Counted from the stretch's first letter, positions 34,303 to 44,144 are shown. The stretch: 50,272 nt of DNA from an uncultured Asticcacaulis sp. (GCA_936940865.1 CAKZJB010000190.1:1-50272); one strand, 5' to 3'. Notes: generated by a model from the letters alone, not told the origin. Numbers and translations are program-made.

Positions 34303-36168
34303 GCTCTGGGCCTTGGGCGCAGGCTTCACCGTCTTGGGCGCAGGCTTCGCCGCCCTGGCTGGCGGCTTCGACGCCTCGTCGACATAGCTGGTGTCGTCCG
34401 GGGTGAAGGCCGGGATGTTCGGATGGACGCTGCGACCCATCTTGCGCAGGGTCGTGACCGGCGAGTCGAGCTGGGCCAGGGTCTCGACCGTGGTCTGGTA
34501 GCCGTTTTCGACGGCGCGGTCATAAGCCTTCCAGTCGCGGATTTCGACGCCGTCGGGCTCCGGGATAATCAGCAGGTCGGTCGCGGCGCGCGACTGCGCC
34601 AGGTCGGCGGCGGTGGTGATGGTCGCCGAACGCATCATGACCGAGACGATGGGCGGGCCGCGCCGCCATTCGCCGCGCGCGAACCAGGCGCTGACATGCC
34701 GGGTCGACAGGGCGCGGGGGTCGAGGCCGCGCGCCCGGGTGACGTCGACGCCGATGACGGTGCCGAGGTGCGTATTGCGCATCATGGTGGCGGGGAAGGA
34801 GCGCATGACGGCGCCGTCGACCAGCACCTGGCCGTCTTCGACGACGGGCGGCATGACGCCCGGCAGCGATATGGAGGCCCGGAGCGCCTCGCGCAGGCGG
34901 CCGGTCTTGTGGACCTTGAGCACACCGCTGGTCAGGTTCGACGACAGGCAGAAATAGGGCAGGGCCAGGTCTTCGATCATGGCCTCGCCGAAATGTTTCT
35001 CCAGCCGTTCGTCGACCTTCTTGCCGGACGTCATCGCGATGAAGGGAAAGGTGATGTCGTCGAGCGGCGATGTGTCGACGAAGGCATCGCGCAGACGGAC
35101 ATCGATCTCGTCATTGTCCCATTCCAGCGCGATGGTCGACGCCAGGATCGCGCCCATGGACGACCCGCAGACGAAATCGATCGGGATGTGGGCCTCGCGC
35201 AGGGCCAGGAGTGCGCCGATCTGGGCAAAGGCGCGGGCGCCGCCGCCGGAAAAGACGACGCCGACGCTGTGCCCGCACACGACGCGGGCGATGCGCGACA
35301 GGTCAGAGACGTCCTCGCGCCCGATATGGAACCAGCGCGTCGGCTTGATGGCGTCGAGCCAGGAGCGAGTCCGCCCCGGGATGGTGCCGCGGTCGCCGCG
35401 GTTTTCATAGGACAGGATCAGGTCGGGTGCGCGGTGCAGCAGCGATTTCTCGCCCTCGGTCTGCCACAGGTCAGGCTTCTCGCTGCCGTCGGCGACCAGG
35501 AAAACCTGGTCGACCTGGCGCGAGCTCAGGAGGCGCCAGTGGCTCTCATGTTTCTCGGCGACATGCAGGACATAGTCGTTTTCGGCCTCGATGCGCGAAA
35601 AGGCCTCGGGCGTCGTGCCGTGAAAGCCCTTGTCGAGGACGGCGACCTTGTAGCCCAGCGCGCGGACCTGGGTGGCGATGCGCTCGACCATCGGATGGAT
35701 CGGTCTCTCGCACACCGCGAAGAAGGCGAAGACGTTGGGCGTGACCGCCGGTATGTCGCGGCGGGCGCGCTCGATCATCTTGCGCGACAGGGCCATCAGC
35801 AGTTCGGGGTGGGTGTCGATGGCGCGGAAGAAGTCTTCGCGCGGCATGGCCAGCAGGTCGGAATCGCGCAGGGCCATGACGGTCGCCGTGTGCGGCGTGC
35901 CGGCGATCAGCGACATTTCGCCGACTGGTTCGCCCGGCCGGATAATGCCGATCAGGCTCAGTTCGTCGTGATCCTCGTCGTGACGGAACGCGCCCAGGCG
36001 TCCAGAACGCAGCAGGTAGAGGTGGTCCGATTCGTCGCCTGTGCTGAACAGCCGCGACCCGCCGGGCAGGGAAATTACGCTGGCCCCTTCGCCGAGCGAT
36101 GTGCCGAACAGGCTTTCCAGTGCCGCCTGCAGCGTCGGATTTGCCTTATGCTTCTTGTCTTCCGTCAT
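34297..36168 (-). CDS. Patatin-like phospholipase with N-terminal cNMP-binding domain
   Basis: 623 residues. Residues about 15-130 are a cyclic-nucleotide-binding fold (GSRLFSTGDESDHLYLLRSG; GEPVGEMSLIAGTPHTATV). The patatin domain (about 300-500) has the oxyanion loop SGGGARAFAQIG, the nucleophile in GSSMG near residue 335 and the dyad Asp in LVDGAVMRS near residue 450. This layout matches the neuropathy-target-esterase family, which deacylates lysophospholipids. The ATG at 36168 (MTEDKKHK) is preferred over an in-frame GTG at 36195. The tail is Lys/Pro-rich. The domains suggest control by a cyclic nucleotide, but binding is unproven. Confidence 0.9.
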   Translation of the reverse strand: MTEDKKHKANPTLQAALESLFGTSLGEGASVISLPGGSRLFSTGDESDHLYLLRSGRLGAFRHDEDHDELSLIGIIRPGEPVGEMSLIAGTPHTATVMALRDSDLLAMPREDFFRAIDTHPELLMALSRKMIERARRDIPAVTPNVFAFFAVCERPIHPMVERIATQVRALGYKVAVLDKGFHGTTPEAFSRIEAENDYVLHVAEKHESHWRLLSSRQVDQVFLVADGSEKPDLWQTEGEKSLLHRAPDLILSYENRGDRGTIPGRTRSWLDAIKPTRWFHIGREDVSDLSRIARVVCGHSVGVVFSGGGARAFAQIGALLALREAHIPIDFVCGSSMGAILASTIALEWDNDEIDVRLRDAFVDTSPLDDITFPFIAMTSGKKVDERLEKHFGEAMIEDLALPYFCLSSNLTSGVLKVHKTGRLREALRASISLPGVMPPVVEDGQVLVDGAVMRSFPATMMRNTHLGTVIGVDVTRARGLDPRALSTRHVSAWFARGEWRRGPPIVSVMMRSATITTAADLAQSRAATDLLIIPEPDGVEIRDWKAYDRAVENGYQTTVETLAQLDSPVTTLRKMGRSVHPNIPAFTPDDTSYVDEASKPPARAAKPAPKTVKPAPKAQSK

Positions 36169-36338
36169 GCGCTTCACACTGCAGCATATTGCCACCGCCT
36201 TATACGGAAGCCATATGTTTTACCGGTCTCTTTTTTAAGCGATGCTGTAAGACGGCGTCGCCTCCCTATATAGAGATGCGCCGAAATGGCTTCCAAGCTG
36301 TTAACCCTGCCAAATCGCTTGCCTCTGAAAGGACCTCC

Positions 36339-36740
36339 GTGGGAGACATCCATATCGTCAAGTTGTGCGTCGGCGCCGACAGTCTCGACGACCTGTTGAA
36401 CTGGGAAAAGGCGCGGGGCGCCGTATCCTACATTCATACGCGCAACCGTCCGACGCGGTATGAGGACCTGCTGGACGGCGGTTCGCTCTACTGGGTGATC
36501 AAGGGCGTGATCCTGTGCCGGCGCGAGATCGTGTCGTTCGATCTGGTCGACGACAAGGAAAACCCGCACTGGAAGATCGGGCTGAATACGAAGCACATCG
36601 CCACCGAAGCCCAACCGCGCCGCCCGTTCCAGGGCTGGCGCTATCTCAAGGCCGCCGACGCCCCGCGCGACATCGCCGAGGGCGAGCATGACCTGCCGCC
36701 GGAAATGGCCAGGGCGTTGAAGGAAGCGGGGGTGTGGTAA
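36339..36740 (+). CDS. DUF1489 family protein
   Basis: 133 residues from a GTG at 36339 preceded by GAAAGGA. IHIVKLCVGADSLDDLLNWE, the Trp-rich GGSLYWVIKGVILCRREI and KTKHIATEAQPRRPFQGWRY-like sequence (TKHIATEAQPRRPFQGWRYL) identify DUF1489 (PF07370), a conserved alphaproteobacterial family of unknown role. It is soluble, with no signal peptide. It ends 3 bases before the end of panC, which is convergent. An upstream frame from 36099 is not credible as coding. Confidence 0.88.
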   Translation: MGDIHIVKLCVGADSLDDLLNWEKARGAVSYIHTRNRPTRYEDLLDGGSLYWVIKGVILCRREIVSFDLVDDKENPHWKIGLNTKHIATEAQPRRPFQGWRYLKAADAPRDIAEGEHDLPPEMARALKEAGVW

Positions 36741-36743
36741 GGG

Positions 36744-37607
36744 TCAGACGGCGATATTGTCGATCAGGCGCGTCGTCCCCAGCCACACGGCGGCCAGCAG
36801 GCGTGCGGCCTCGGTGTCGGGCGTGATTTCCCCCAGCGTATCGGCGTCGCGCAGGGCGATATAGTCTATTTTGTCGAAGCCGGAATCGATCAGGTCGTCG
36901 CCGGCTTCGGCAATGGCGCGGTTGGTGTCGCCGCCCGCCTTCGCCACGCCCCGGATACGGTCGAGCGCCTGGTGAAGCCTGGGCGCCACGACGCGCTCCT
37001 CGGCGCTCAAGTAGGCATTGCGCGACGACAGGGCCAGCCCGTCCTTTTCGCGCACGGTCGGGTAGCCGACGACGTCGATATCCATGTCGAAATCGCGCAC
37101 CATGGCCCGGATCACGGCCAGCTGCTGAAAGTCCTTTTCACCGAAGACGGCGATGTCGGGGCGGACCTGGTTGAACAGCTTGGACACAACGGTCGCCACG
37201 CCCGAGAAGAATTGAGGGCGGAAATCGCTTTCCAGGCCCCGTGCCGGTCCCGCCATTTCGATGCGGCTGACGAAGCCTTTGGGATAAAGCACGTCGGGCG
37301 TCGGCAGGTAGACCAGGTCGCAGCCGGCTTCCCGAAGAAGTGCGACGTCCGCGGCCTCCTGGCGCGGATAGCGGTCGAGGTCCTCGGTCGGTGCGAACTG
37401 CAGGGGGTTGACGAAGATCGAAACCGCCACGACATCGCACAGGGAACGAGCGTGCCTGACGAGCGTGAGATGCCCTTCGTGCAACGCCCCCATCGTGGGT
37501 ACGAAACCGACTTTCCCCTTGTCTTTCCGTAACTTCGCCATTTCGTGGCGCAGTTCGGGCAGGGTGCGGACGGTCTGGAGATGTGCAGGGGATTGGGCGT
37601 CCGGCAT
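36744..37607 (-). CDS. panC: Pantothenate synthetase
   Basis: 287 residues. The HIGH-like motif VPTMGALHEGHLTLV near residue 36, SIFVNPLQFAPTEDL and the KMSKS-like region VREKDGLALSSRNAYL identify PanC. It condenses pantoate and beta-alanine with ATP to pantothenate, the precursor of CoA. It stands alone; panB is not in the window. It converges with the DUF1489 gene (3-base gap). Confidence 0.97.
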   Translation of the reverse strand: MPDAQSPAHLQTVRTLPELRHEMAKLRKDKGKVGFVPTMGALHEGHLTLVRHARSLCDVVAVSIFVNPLQFAPTEDLDRYPRQEAADVALLREAGCDLVYLPTPDVLYPKGFVSRIEMAGPARGLESDFRPQFFSGVATVVSKLFNQVRPDIAVFGEKDFQQLAVIRAMVRDFDMDIDVVGYPTVREKDGLALSSRNAYLSAEERVVAPRLHQALDRIRGVAKAGGDTNRAIAEAGDDLIDSGFDKIDYIALRDADTLGEITPDTEAARLLAAVWLGTTRLIDNIAV

Positions 37608-37730
37608 ATGATGAAGTCCGAAAAGTCATCGTGCGGTTTGTCTGGCGCGGGCGGGGCGCCCGTCATGGCAAACGCGCCTTAACCACGGTTCCTAACGCCG
37701 ACTTAAAAGCGTTATGGCACCATCGCCTCT

Positions 37731-38591
37731 ATGACCGAAGCCATGCCCATTCGTAAAGTCATAATTGTGTGCAGCGTCCTGGCCCTGAGCGTCGCCCTGG
37801 CGGGCTGCGACGACCATCCCATGGACCGCGTGCTTGCCGAAATCCACAATATCAAGGTCGACGCCAACGATCCGAACGACCGCGCCACCGTGGCCGATCG
37901 CCATTTCGACAAGAAGGACCTCGACCTTGCCGTCCAGACGGCCAGGGACCTCACCGTCAATTCGGGCGGGCTGCTCGACCGCAGCCACGCGGCCGGCAAG
38001 ACCGCATCGGACCCAAGCCTGTTTTCCACCACGCCGCAGGCGCCCAGGATGAAGATCGACGTCGTCGATCCCCTGCACGTGCCGCGTCCGGACAGTACCC
38101 AGCCGCTGGATGAGCGCGTTCGGGGCGTGGCCTTCGACGACGGCGGCGCCGCGCAGGCGGCTGCCGCGCGCGACCTGCCTGATATTCCGGTGGCAGAGGC
38201 CGCCCGATCGGCCATGGCGGCCATCGTCGCGGCCGCCCCCAGGGTTATGGCGGCGGCTATTCCGGACAAGGCCTCCGACGAAAGCGATTCGCAACGCGCC
38301 GACATTCCCGTGCCCAAGCCCGAGCCACGCGAGGCCGTCGCCGCGGCGGACATCCGCCACGTCCAGGTCGGCTCGTTCCGCTCGCTGCTGGCGGCCAAAA
38401 GCGCCTGGCGGGACATGCGCGGCCGCCATGCCGCGCTCGACGGCCTGAAGCCGGTCTTCGAAAAGGTCGTGACCCCGGCGGGGCGGACCCTGTTCCGGCT
38501 GAAGGTCGGTCCGGTGAAGAGTGACGCGCAGGCCAGGGCCCTGTGCGGCCAGCTCGATGTCCGCGATTCGTGGTGCGCCAAAGCGGGCTGA
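37731..38591 (+). CDS. SPOR-domain lipoprotein
   Basis: 286 residues. The signal peptide ends in the lipobox LAGC (Cys26 from the first ATG; an internal ATG at 37743 is also possible). The mature part is a low-complexity Ala/Asp/Pro spacer. The C-terminal 75 residues form a SPOR domain (VQVGSFRSLLAAKSAWRDM; TLFRLKVGPVKSDAQARALC), which binds septal peptidoglycan denuded of stem peptides. A division or cell-wall role is therefore likely. The MprF-like gene follows 82 bases later. Confidence 0.87.
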   Translation: MTEAMPIRKVIIVCSVLALSVALAGCDDHPMDRVLAEIHNIKVDANDPNDRATVADRHFDKKDLDLAVQTARDLTVNSGGLLDRSHAAGKTASDPSLFSTTPQAPRMKIDVVDPLHVPRPDSTQPLDERVRGVAFDDGGAAQAAAARDLPDIPVAEAARSAMAAIVAAAPRVMAAAIPDKASDESDSQRADIPVPKPEPREAVAAADIRHVQVGSFRSLLAAKSAWRDMRGRHAALDGLKPVFEKVVTPAGRTLFRLKVGPVKSDAQARALCGQLDVRDSWCAKAG

Positions 38592-38673
38592 CCTCTGTTC
38601 ATCCGTCCGGAGACGGGTATAATCCCGCGCTTCACAGTCGGGATGCCGCGCATCTCGTCCTGAGCCCGGGCCC

Positions 38674-40326
38674 ATGACCTCAAACTCCAGCGTTCAGCGC
38701 ATCCTTTTCGATTCGGTGACGAAGGCGATTCCGCGCCTGTTCGCGGTCGCCATGTTCACGGCCGGCGTGCTGCTGCTGATCGCGGTGCTGACGCCGATCG
38801 ACCGCGAGGTCATGCCGCTGGTCCGCCGCTGGCTGCCGCTGGAAGTGGTCGAAATCTCGCACATTGCCGGCATCGTCATCGGCGTGATGATGCTGTTCCT
38901 GGCGCGCGGATTGTGGGAGCGGATCGATACGGCCTGGTACATGGCCATTTCCCTGTTCTGCCTGGGGGCGGTGTTTTCGCTGACGCGCGAACTGGCGGTG
39001 CTGCCGGCCATCCTGCTGGGCCTGTGCGCCCTGCTGCTCATCCCGTGCAAGGGCGCCTTCAACCGCCGTTCGCAACTGATGAGCCTGTCGATCAATCCCC
39101 TGTGGGCCGGCCTGACCCTGGCGACCCTGGCGTTGATCGTCTGGCTGGGCTTCGATGTCTACGCCCGTATTCCCTATGCCCATTCGATGTGGATCGACTT
39201 CGGCTACCGCGCCGCCGTGCCGCGTTTCCTGCGCGGGTTGGTCGTGATGGGGGCGACGGTCGGCCTTCTCGGGCTGTACCGCCTGTTCGGCATCGCCAAT
39301 CGCGCCCCGCCCATGCCCGACGACGAGGACATGGATCAGGTGAAGGAGGTCGTCTCGACGGCGTCCAACCCCCAGGCCTGGCTGGCGCTTCTGCGCGACA
39401 AGCATATCCTGTGGAACGAGGCGCGGACGGCTTTCCTGATGTACGGCATCTCGGGCAAGCAGTGGGTCGTGATGGGGGAACCCGTGGGCGAGCCGTCCGC
39501 CGCCGAGCCCCTGTTCTGGACCCTCAAGGAGATGGCGTCGCTCAGGAATGCGCGCCTCAGCGTCTATCAGGTCGGACCGAAGCTCCTGCCATTGATGATC
39601 GATCTGGGGCTGCGGCCCTTCAAGATCGGCGAAGAGGCGCTGGTCGATGTCGGGACCTTCGGCCTGGCCGGCAAGAAGGGTTATGGCTTCCGCCAGACCC
39701 TGAAGCGTTTCGAGGGCCTGGGGGCGGAATTCGACGTTATCGCGCCCGAGGATGTCGATACGCACATGCCTGAACTCAAGGCCGTGTCCGACGCCTGGCT
39801 GAAAAGCAAGAACGCCAGGGAAAAGCGCTATTCGCTGGGCTGCTTCAAGCCGGAGTACATGCGCCTGACGCCGGTGGCGGTGGTGCGTCTGGAGGGCAGG
39901 ATCATGGCTTTCGCCAACCTGTGGCCGACCCAGGACAAGGCGGTGCTGACGCTCGACCTGATGCGCTACGATCCGGCATCGCCGCCCAGCATCATGGAGT
40001 ACCTGTTCCTTCGGCTGATCGCGTGGGCGCGCGACAACGGCTATGCCCATTTCAGCCTGGGCCTGGCGCCGCTGGCGGGACTGGAGGCCAAGCCGTTGTC
40101 CAGCGCCTGGCACAAGATCGCTTCCGTCATCTACCAGCTGGGTGGCGAAGTCTATAATTTCCAGGGCTTGCGTGCCTACAAGGAAAAGTTTCGCCCGCAC
40201 TGGGAGCCGCGTTATTTCGCCATCAAGGGCCAGGAGACGGCTCTGGGCGCCGCGCTTATGGCCGTGGTGGCCTTGGGCTCGCGGCAGCCAAAGGCACGTT
40301 ATGACGACGACGCCGAAGCGGCCTGA
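38674..40326 (+). CDS. MprF-like phosphatidylglycerol lysyltransferase
   Basis: 550 residues. Five to six membrane helices occupy residues 15-210, followed by a cytosolic DUF2156/GNAT-like catalytic domain (FLMYGISGKQWVVMGEPVGE; FGLAGKKGYGFRQTLKRFEG; HFSLGLAPLAGLEAKPLSS). The domain transfers Lys or Ala from tRNA to phosphatidylglycerol, reducing membrane charge. Membrane spans are fewer than in full MprF, so flippase activity may be reduced. A TATAAT-like box lies at 38618-38623. Its last 28 bases overlap the convergent kinase gene. Confidence 0.87.
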   Translation: MTSNSSVQRILFDSVTKAIPRLFAVAMFTAGVLLLIAVLTPIDREVMPLVRRWLPLEVVEISHIAGIVIGVMMLFLARGLWERIDTAWYMAISLFCLGAVFSLTRELAVLPAILLGLCALLLIPCKGAFNRRSQLMSLSINPLWAGLTLATLALIVWLGFDVYARIPYAHSMWIDFGYRAAVPRFLRGLVVMGATVGLLGLYRLFGIANRAPPMPDDEDMDQVKEVVSTASNPQAWLALLRDKHILWNEARTAFLMYGISGKQWVVMGEPVGEPSAAEPLFWTLKEMASLRNARLSVYQVGPKLLPLMIDLGLRPFKIGEEALVDVGTFGLAGKKGYGFRQTLKRFEGLGAEFDVIAPEDVDTHMPELKAVSDAWLKSKNAREKRYSLGCFKPEYMRLTPVAVVRLEGRIMAFANLWPTQDKAVLTLDLMRYDPASPPSIMEYLFLRLIAWARDNGYAHFSLGLAPLAGLEAKPLSSAWHKIASVIYQLGGEVYNFQGLRAYKEKFRPHWEPRYFAIKGQETALGAALMAVVALGSRQPKARYDDDAEAA

Positions 40327-42074
40327 ACGTCACTGATAAGTGCGCGCGCCAGCCCGTCGCGGCCCTGCGGCAGAAGCACCGGGCTTACCCCCATGTCCTG
40401 AAGCGCTTCCGCCTGGTCGCCGGCTGGAAGGAGGGCGACGATTTTCATGCGTGCCTCGGCCTGCGTGGCGCGCAGCGAGTCGAGGAAGGCCGAAAGCGTC
40501 TGGCGGTTGCCGTCGTCATCGAGGTTTTCGAACGCGCCCGTGCTGATGACACAGGCGTCGACGCCGCCCTTGCGCGCCAGGGACAGGGCGCGTTCCCGCG
40601 TCGTCGAGGTCAGGCAGCGGTGGCCGAGGCCTTCCAATTGGTCGCGCAGTTCCGCCGCGCGCAGGGCGTTATTGGCCAGGAGCAGGACACGCAGGGACGC
40701 GGCCTGGTCGGCGTCGGGTTGAGGCATTTCGGCGCGCGGGCGCGCGGGTGGAACGGCGTCGCGGTCGAACGGCAGGTCCAGCCAGAATTTGGAGCCGACG
40801 TCGAGCGTCGATTCCGCGCCCATGCCGCCCCCCATCAACTCGGCCAGGGACTTCGAAAGGCTGAGGCCAAGCCCGGCGCCCGGCGCGCCCGACGAGGTCC
40901 GGGCGATACGCGTGTGCGGCCTGAAGGCACGCTCAAGTTCCGATGGACTGAGGCCCGGGCCGGAATCGACGACCTTGACGCGGACCAGGCCGTCGGCCGC
41001 GGGCAGCAGCTTGAGCTCGACCCGGCCGGACGGCGTGTACTGGATGGCGTTGCCCAGCAGATGCCCCAGTATTTGCCTTACGCGCCGCGCATCGCCGATG
41101 GCGGCGCCCACGGGCTGCTCGGCCAGGGTCACAGTGAAGGCCAGGTCGCGGCCGCGCGCCAGTTCGGCAAAATCCGCGGCTGCCTGCTCGCAGATGAGGG
41201 CCAGGTCGAGCGGCGCCTGCTCGATGGCGATCTGGCCGGCCTGGGCCTCGTCATTGTCGAGCGTGGTCGTCAGGATGGTCTGCAGGCGCTCGACCTCGTC
41301 CAACGCGGTTTCGACCTGCTGGCGCGGCGCAGGCGCCCGGGCCAGGTGCGTCAAACCGAGGGAAAGCGTCTGGGCGACGCCGGTCAGGCCGGTCTTGACC
41401 TCGCGCGACAGGGTTTCCATCAGGGCGACCTTGCCGGCCGTCATGTCCTCGCGGGCGCGGGCGGCTTCGAGCGCCTCGTGCTGCAGGCGGTAGTGGTCGC
41501 GCATGTGTCGGTTCAAAATGATGCCCATGGCCAGGGCCAACACCAGGCCGCCGCTGATCAGGCGCGTGACGCCGGCGTCCTCATGCAGGGTCTGGAAGGC
41601 GTACATGGGGCCGGCCACGGCCAGGGGACCGAGAATGAGCAGGTAGAGCAGGACCGGGGCCGAGAAGAAGACGATGCCGATGGCCGCGCCGGCGCAGACC
41701 GTTACCAGCATGTCGGCCGTGGCCCCGCCCGATGGCGCCGTCAGGCTGACGATCAAAAGCACCAGCGTCCAGACGCCGCCGCCCAGGCCCTGGCGCCACA
41801 GGCGGCCGTTAAGCGCCTCGGGCGCATCGAGAGCGGCACGGGCCTCGGCCTGGCCGCGCAGCGCCAAGAAAATGGGCCAGGCAGCCGACAGGATCAGGAG
41901 ATACAGGGCCATCAGCCAGGGCGATACGCCGACGCGCGCCGCCCACAGGAACAGGGGCAGGCCGATGCCGAAGAAGCCCAGCACGTAGGGGAACATGCGT
42001 GCCTGCGCCCTGAGGCCATGGTCGAGGAGAACGGTATCCGGGACGGATGCGGATGCGGAGGGCGCGGACGTCAT
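40299..42074 (-). CDS. Hybrid histidine kinase-like protein lacking both phosphoacceptors
   Basis: 591 residues: six membrane helices (about 28-190), a dimerisation helix, an HATPase domain and a C-terminal receiver. The H-box reads LSREVKTGL, with Arg224 where the phosphorylated His stands. The ATPase motifs are intact (N342 in GNAIQYTPSG; DSGPGL at 370-375; GAGLGLSLS at 399-407). The receiver (from 461) lacks the acidic pair (LLLANNA at 464-470) and has Ser511 at the phosphoacceptor position. It is thus a pseudokinase, perhaps a binding scaffold like DivL. It is divergent from a DUF2336 gene, and its 3' end overlaps mprF by 28 bases. Confidence 0.86.
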   Translation of the reverse strand: MTSAPSASASVPDTVLLDHGLRAQARMFPYVLGFFGIGLPLFLWAARVGVSPWLMALYLLILSAAWPIFLALRGQAEARAALDAPEALNGRLWRQGLGGGVWTLVLLIVSLTAPSGGATADMLVTVCAGAAIGIVFFSAPVLLYLLILGPLAVAGPMYAFQTLHEDAGVTRLISGGLVLALAMGIILNRHMRDHYRLQHEALEAARAREDMTAGKVALMETLSREVKTGLTGVAQTLSLGLTHLARAPAPRQQVETALDEVERLQTILTTTLDNDEAQAGQIAIEQAPLDLALICEQAAADFAELARGRDLAFTVTLAEQPVGAAIGDARRVRQILGHLLGNAIQYTPSGRVELKLLPAADGLVRVKVVDSGPGLSPSELERAFRPHTRIARTSSGAPGAGLGLSLSKSLAELMGGGMGAESTLDVGSKFWLDLPFDRDAVPPARPRAEMPQPDADQAASLRVLLLANNALRAAELRDQLEGLGHRCLTSTTRERALSLARKGGVDACVISTGAFENLDDDGNRQTLSAFLDSLRATQAEARMKIVALLPAGDQAEALQDMGVSPVLLPQGRDGLARALISDVQAASASSS

Positions 42075-42205
42075 GCCGCTACCGTAACACGCAGAGATTG
42101 CCGTCAGGTTACGGTGGGCGGAGTCTTCATGGTAAACGGTTCGTTAGCACAAAGGCGCGAAACTGCATCAAGCCAGAGAATCGCCAGAGACCATCAAGGT
42201 TTGTC

Positions 42206-43396
42206 ATGACCGCATCCCTCATGTCCGATACCGCCGCCAACGCGCGTTCGCCCCTGTCACAGGATGACATCAAGCGTCTGGTCAAGAGCGGCAATGCCGA
42301 CGACCGCGCCGTGGCCACGCACAAGATCTGCCGGGTGATGGAGCGGGCCGAACTGGGAGAAGGCGACCGCGCCGCGGCGCAGGAGATCATCCGCATGCTG
42401 GCCCAGGACGCGGCCGAACTGGTCCGGCGGGCCCTGGCCGTAACCTTGCGAACCTCGGAACTGCTGCCGCACGACGTCGCCATGCAACTGGCGCAGGACG
42501 TGACGACGGTGGCCGTGCCGGTGCTGACCCATTCGCCGCTGTTCACCGACAAAGACCTGGCCGAGATCATCCGTTCGGGCGGGCCGGTCCGGCAGGTGGC
42601 CATCGCCAAGCGCGCCGAGCTGTCCGAGGCCGTGACCAATGTGATCGCCGAAAGCGCGGTCGAAGAGGCGGTGGTCGTTGCCTGCGCCAACGACAATGCG
42701 CGCTTTTCCGAAAACGGCCTCTCCAAGGTCGTCGACCGGTTCGAGCGTTCGGAAGTGCTGCACAGCGTGCTGGTCAATCGCCACGCCTTGCCGGTAACCA
42801 TCAGCGAGCGTCTGGTGCATCTGGTGAGCAGCAGCCTGCGCCAGCAACTGATCACGCGCCACGCCATCAAGCCGGAAACCGCGATCGAGATCGTCGCGGC
42901 GGCGCAGGAGCGCGCTACGCTCGACATGGCCGACGCTTCGGGCGCCAGCCACGATCCGCAAGGGTTGGTCCGCCACCTGATCGCAAACAACCGCCTGTCG
43001 CCTTCGCTTATCCTGCGGGCGCTGGCGCGTGGCCATATCGCCTTCTTCGAGCACGCCCTGGCCGAACTGTCGGGCGTGCCGCACGAACGCACCTGGTTGA
43101 TGGTGCACGATGCCGGTCCGCTGGGCCTGCGCGCCATCTACGACCGCGCGGGCCTGCCGGGACGCCTGTTCCAGACCTTCCGCATCGCCATGGATACCTG
43201 GCGCGGCCTGATGGCCGAAGCGGGCTATCTCGATCCCGTATCGTTCCAGGAGAAGCTGATCGAGCGTTTCCTGACCCAGGTGCCATTCGCGCCGCGCGAA
43301 GACCTGATCTATCTCTTTGAACGCCTGGATCGCGATTCCAGGGGCCGGAAGTGGGGAGAGGCGTCCGCATCGGCGCCGCTGGCCGAGGCGGCGTAA
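42206..43396 (+). CDS. DUF2336 domain protein
   Basis: 396 residues from the ATG at 42206 (an ATG at 42221 is also possible; the frame before 42206 is not protein-like). It is an all-helical protein with HEAT-like repeats: RRALAVTLRTSELLPHDVAM, RQVAIAKRAELSEAVTNVIA and LRQQLITRHAIKPETAIEIV, matching DUF2336 (PF10098). The family is common in Caulobacterales and has no assigned activity. It is soluble. It is divergent from the pseudokinase, and a bidirectional terminator separates it from the Hpt gene. Confidence 0.83.
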   Translation: MTASLMSDTAANARSPLSQDDIKRLVKSGNADDRAVATHKICRVMERAELGEGDRAAAQEIIRMLAQDAAELVRRALAVTLRTSELLPHDVAMQLAQDVTTVAVPVLTHSPLFTDKDLAEIIRSGGPVRQVAIAKRAELSEAVTNVIAESAVEEAVVVACANDNARFSENGLSKVVDRFERSEVLHSVLVNRHALPVTISERLVHLVSSSLRQQLITRHAIKPETAIEIVAAAQERATLDMADASGASHDPQGLVRHLIANNRLSPSLILRALARGHIAFFEHALAELSGVPHERTWLMVHDAGPLGLRAIYDRAGLPGRLFQTFRIAMDTWRGLMAEAGYLDPVSFQEKLIERFLTQVPFAPREDLIYLFERLDRDSRGRKWGEASASAPLAEAA

Positions 43397-43443
43397 TACC
43401 GAGGGCTATTGACATTGACTTGATCGCCGTTGGCACAAGAAAC

Positions 43444-43481
43444 AAAAAAGCCCGTTCAGATCGGTCTGAACGGGCTTTTTT
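43444..43481. terminator. Bidirectional terminator between DUF2336 and Hpt genes
   Basis: A perfect 17-bp palindrome: AAAAAAGCCCGTTCAGA (43444-43460), loop TCGG, complement at 43465-43481. T-runs occur in both directions. It ends both converging genes. Confidence 0.9.
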
Positions 43482-43498
43482 GTCTTTCCCCGGGGGAA

Positions 43499-43999
43499 TC
43501 AGGAATTGAGCTTGCCGATGGCGGTCAGGTGTTCCTTGACGCGGTCCTCCAGCGTTTCGCACAGAATCTTGCCGGTCGGATTGTCGTCGGTCTTGATCTG
43601 GTCGCGGACGGCGGCGCGGATGGCGTCGAGGTGCGCGTCCACCAGCTTGCGCGGAGCCTGCATGCGCTTGTCTTCTTCATCCAGCATCTTGCACAGCGAA
43701 CCGGCGATGCGGGTGATCAGCGGATAGCCGTAGGTCGTGCCCAGGCCCTTGAGATCGTGCGCGCGATAAAAGAGTTGCTCGCTGTTCTCGGACGTGTAGC
43801 CTTCGACCTTGATCTGGGCCTGGACGTCCTCGAGCTTCTTGACTTCGTCCAGCAGCCAGTCGCCGAATTGCGTCGAAAGGTCCGCCAGGGCGGCCTCGGC
43901 CTTGGCGATGGCTTCGGCATCGATCGCCCCAAGACGGCCGCCGACCTTGGCGCGCAAGGTGTTGGGGACCTGGATAATCTGGGCTTTCTCGATCGGCAT
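43499..43999 (-). CDS. Hpt phosphotransfer protein
   Basis: 166 residues from the ATG at 43999, 5 bases after an AGGAG site (a GTG at 44005 overlaps that site). A four-helix Hpt domain has the phosphorylation motif RAHDLKGLGTTYGYPL near residue 81, with the usual His-x-x-Lys-Gly. No transmitter or receiver domain is attached. It may relay phosphate between a hybrid kinase and a response regulator; the neighbouring hybrid kinase cannot act as a donor because it lacks its His and Asp. Confidence 0.88.
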   Translation of the reverse strand: MPIEKAQIIQVPNTLRAKVGGRLGAIDAEAIAKAEAALADLSTQFGDWLLDEVKKLEDVQAQIKVEGYTSENSEQLFYRAHDLKGLGTTYGYPLITRIAGSLCKMLDEEDKRMQAPRKLVDAHLDAIRAAVRDQIKTDDNPTGKILCETLEDRVKEHLTAIGKLNS

Positions 44000-44144
44000 A
44001 GGCACTCCTGGACGCGTTACGGTGCGGCTTTGGCTTAACCCTATCCGATGCGGGTTTAAGAAGAGCTAATGTGGCGAAGGTTTTTGATGGAAACGAACGC
44101 CGGCCTTCAGATGATAATGAAGTCTCCAGGCCGCGCAGCGGTTT

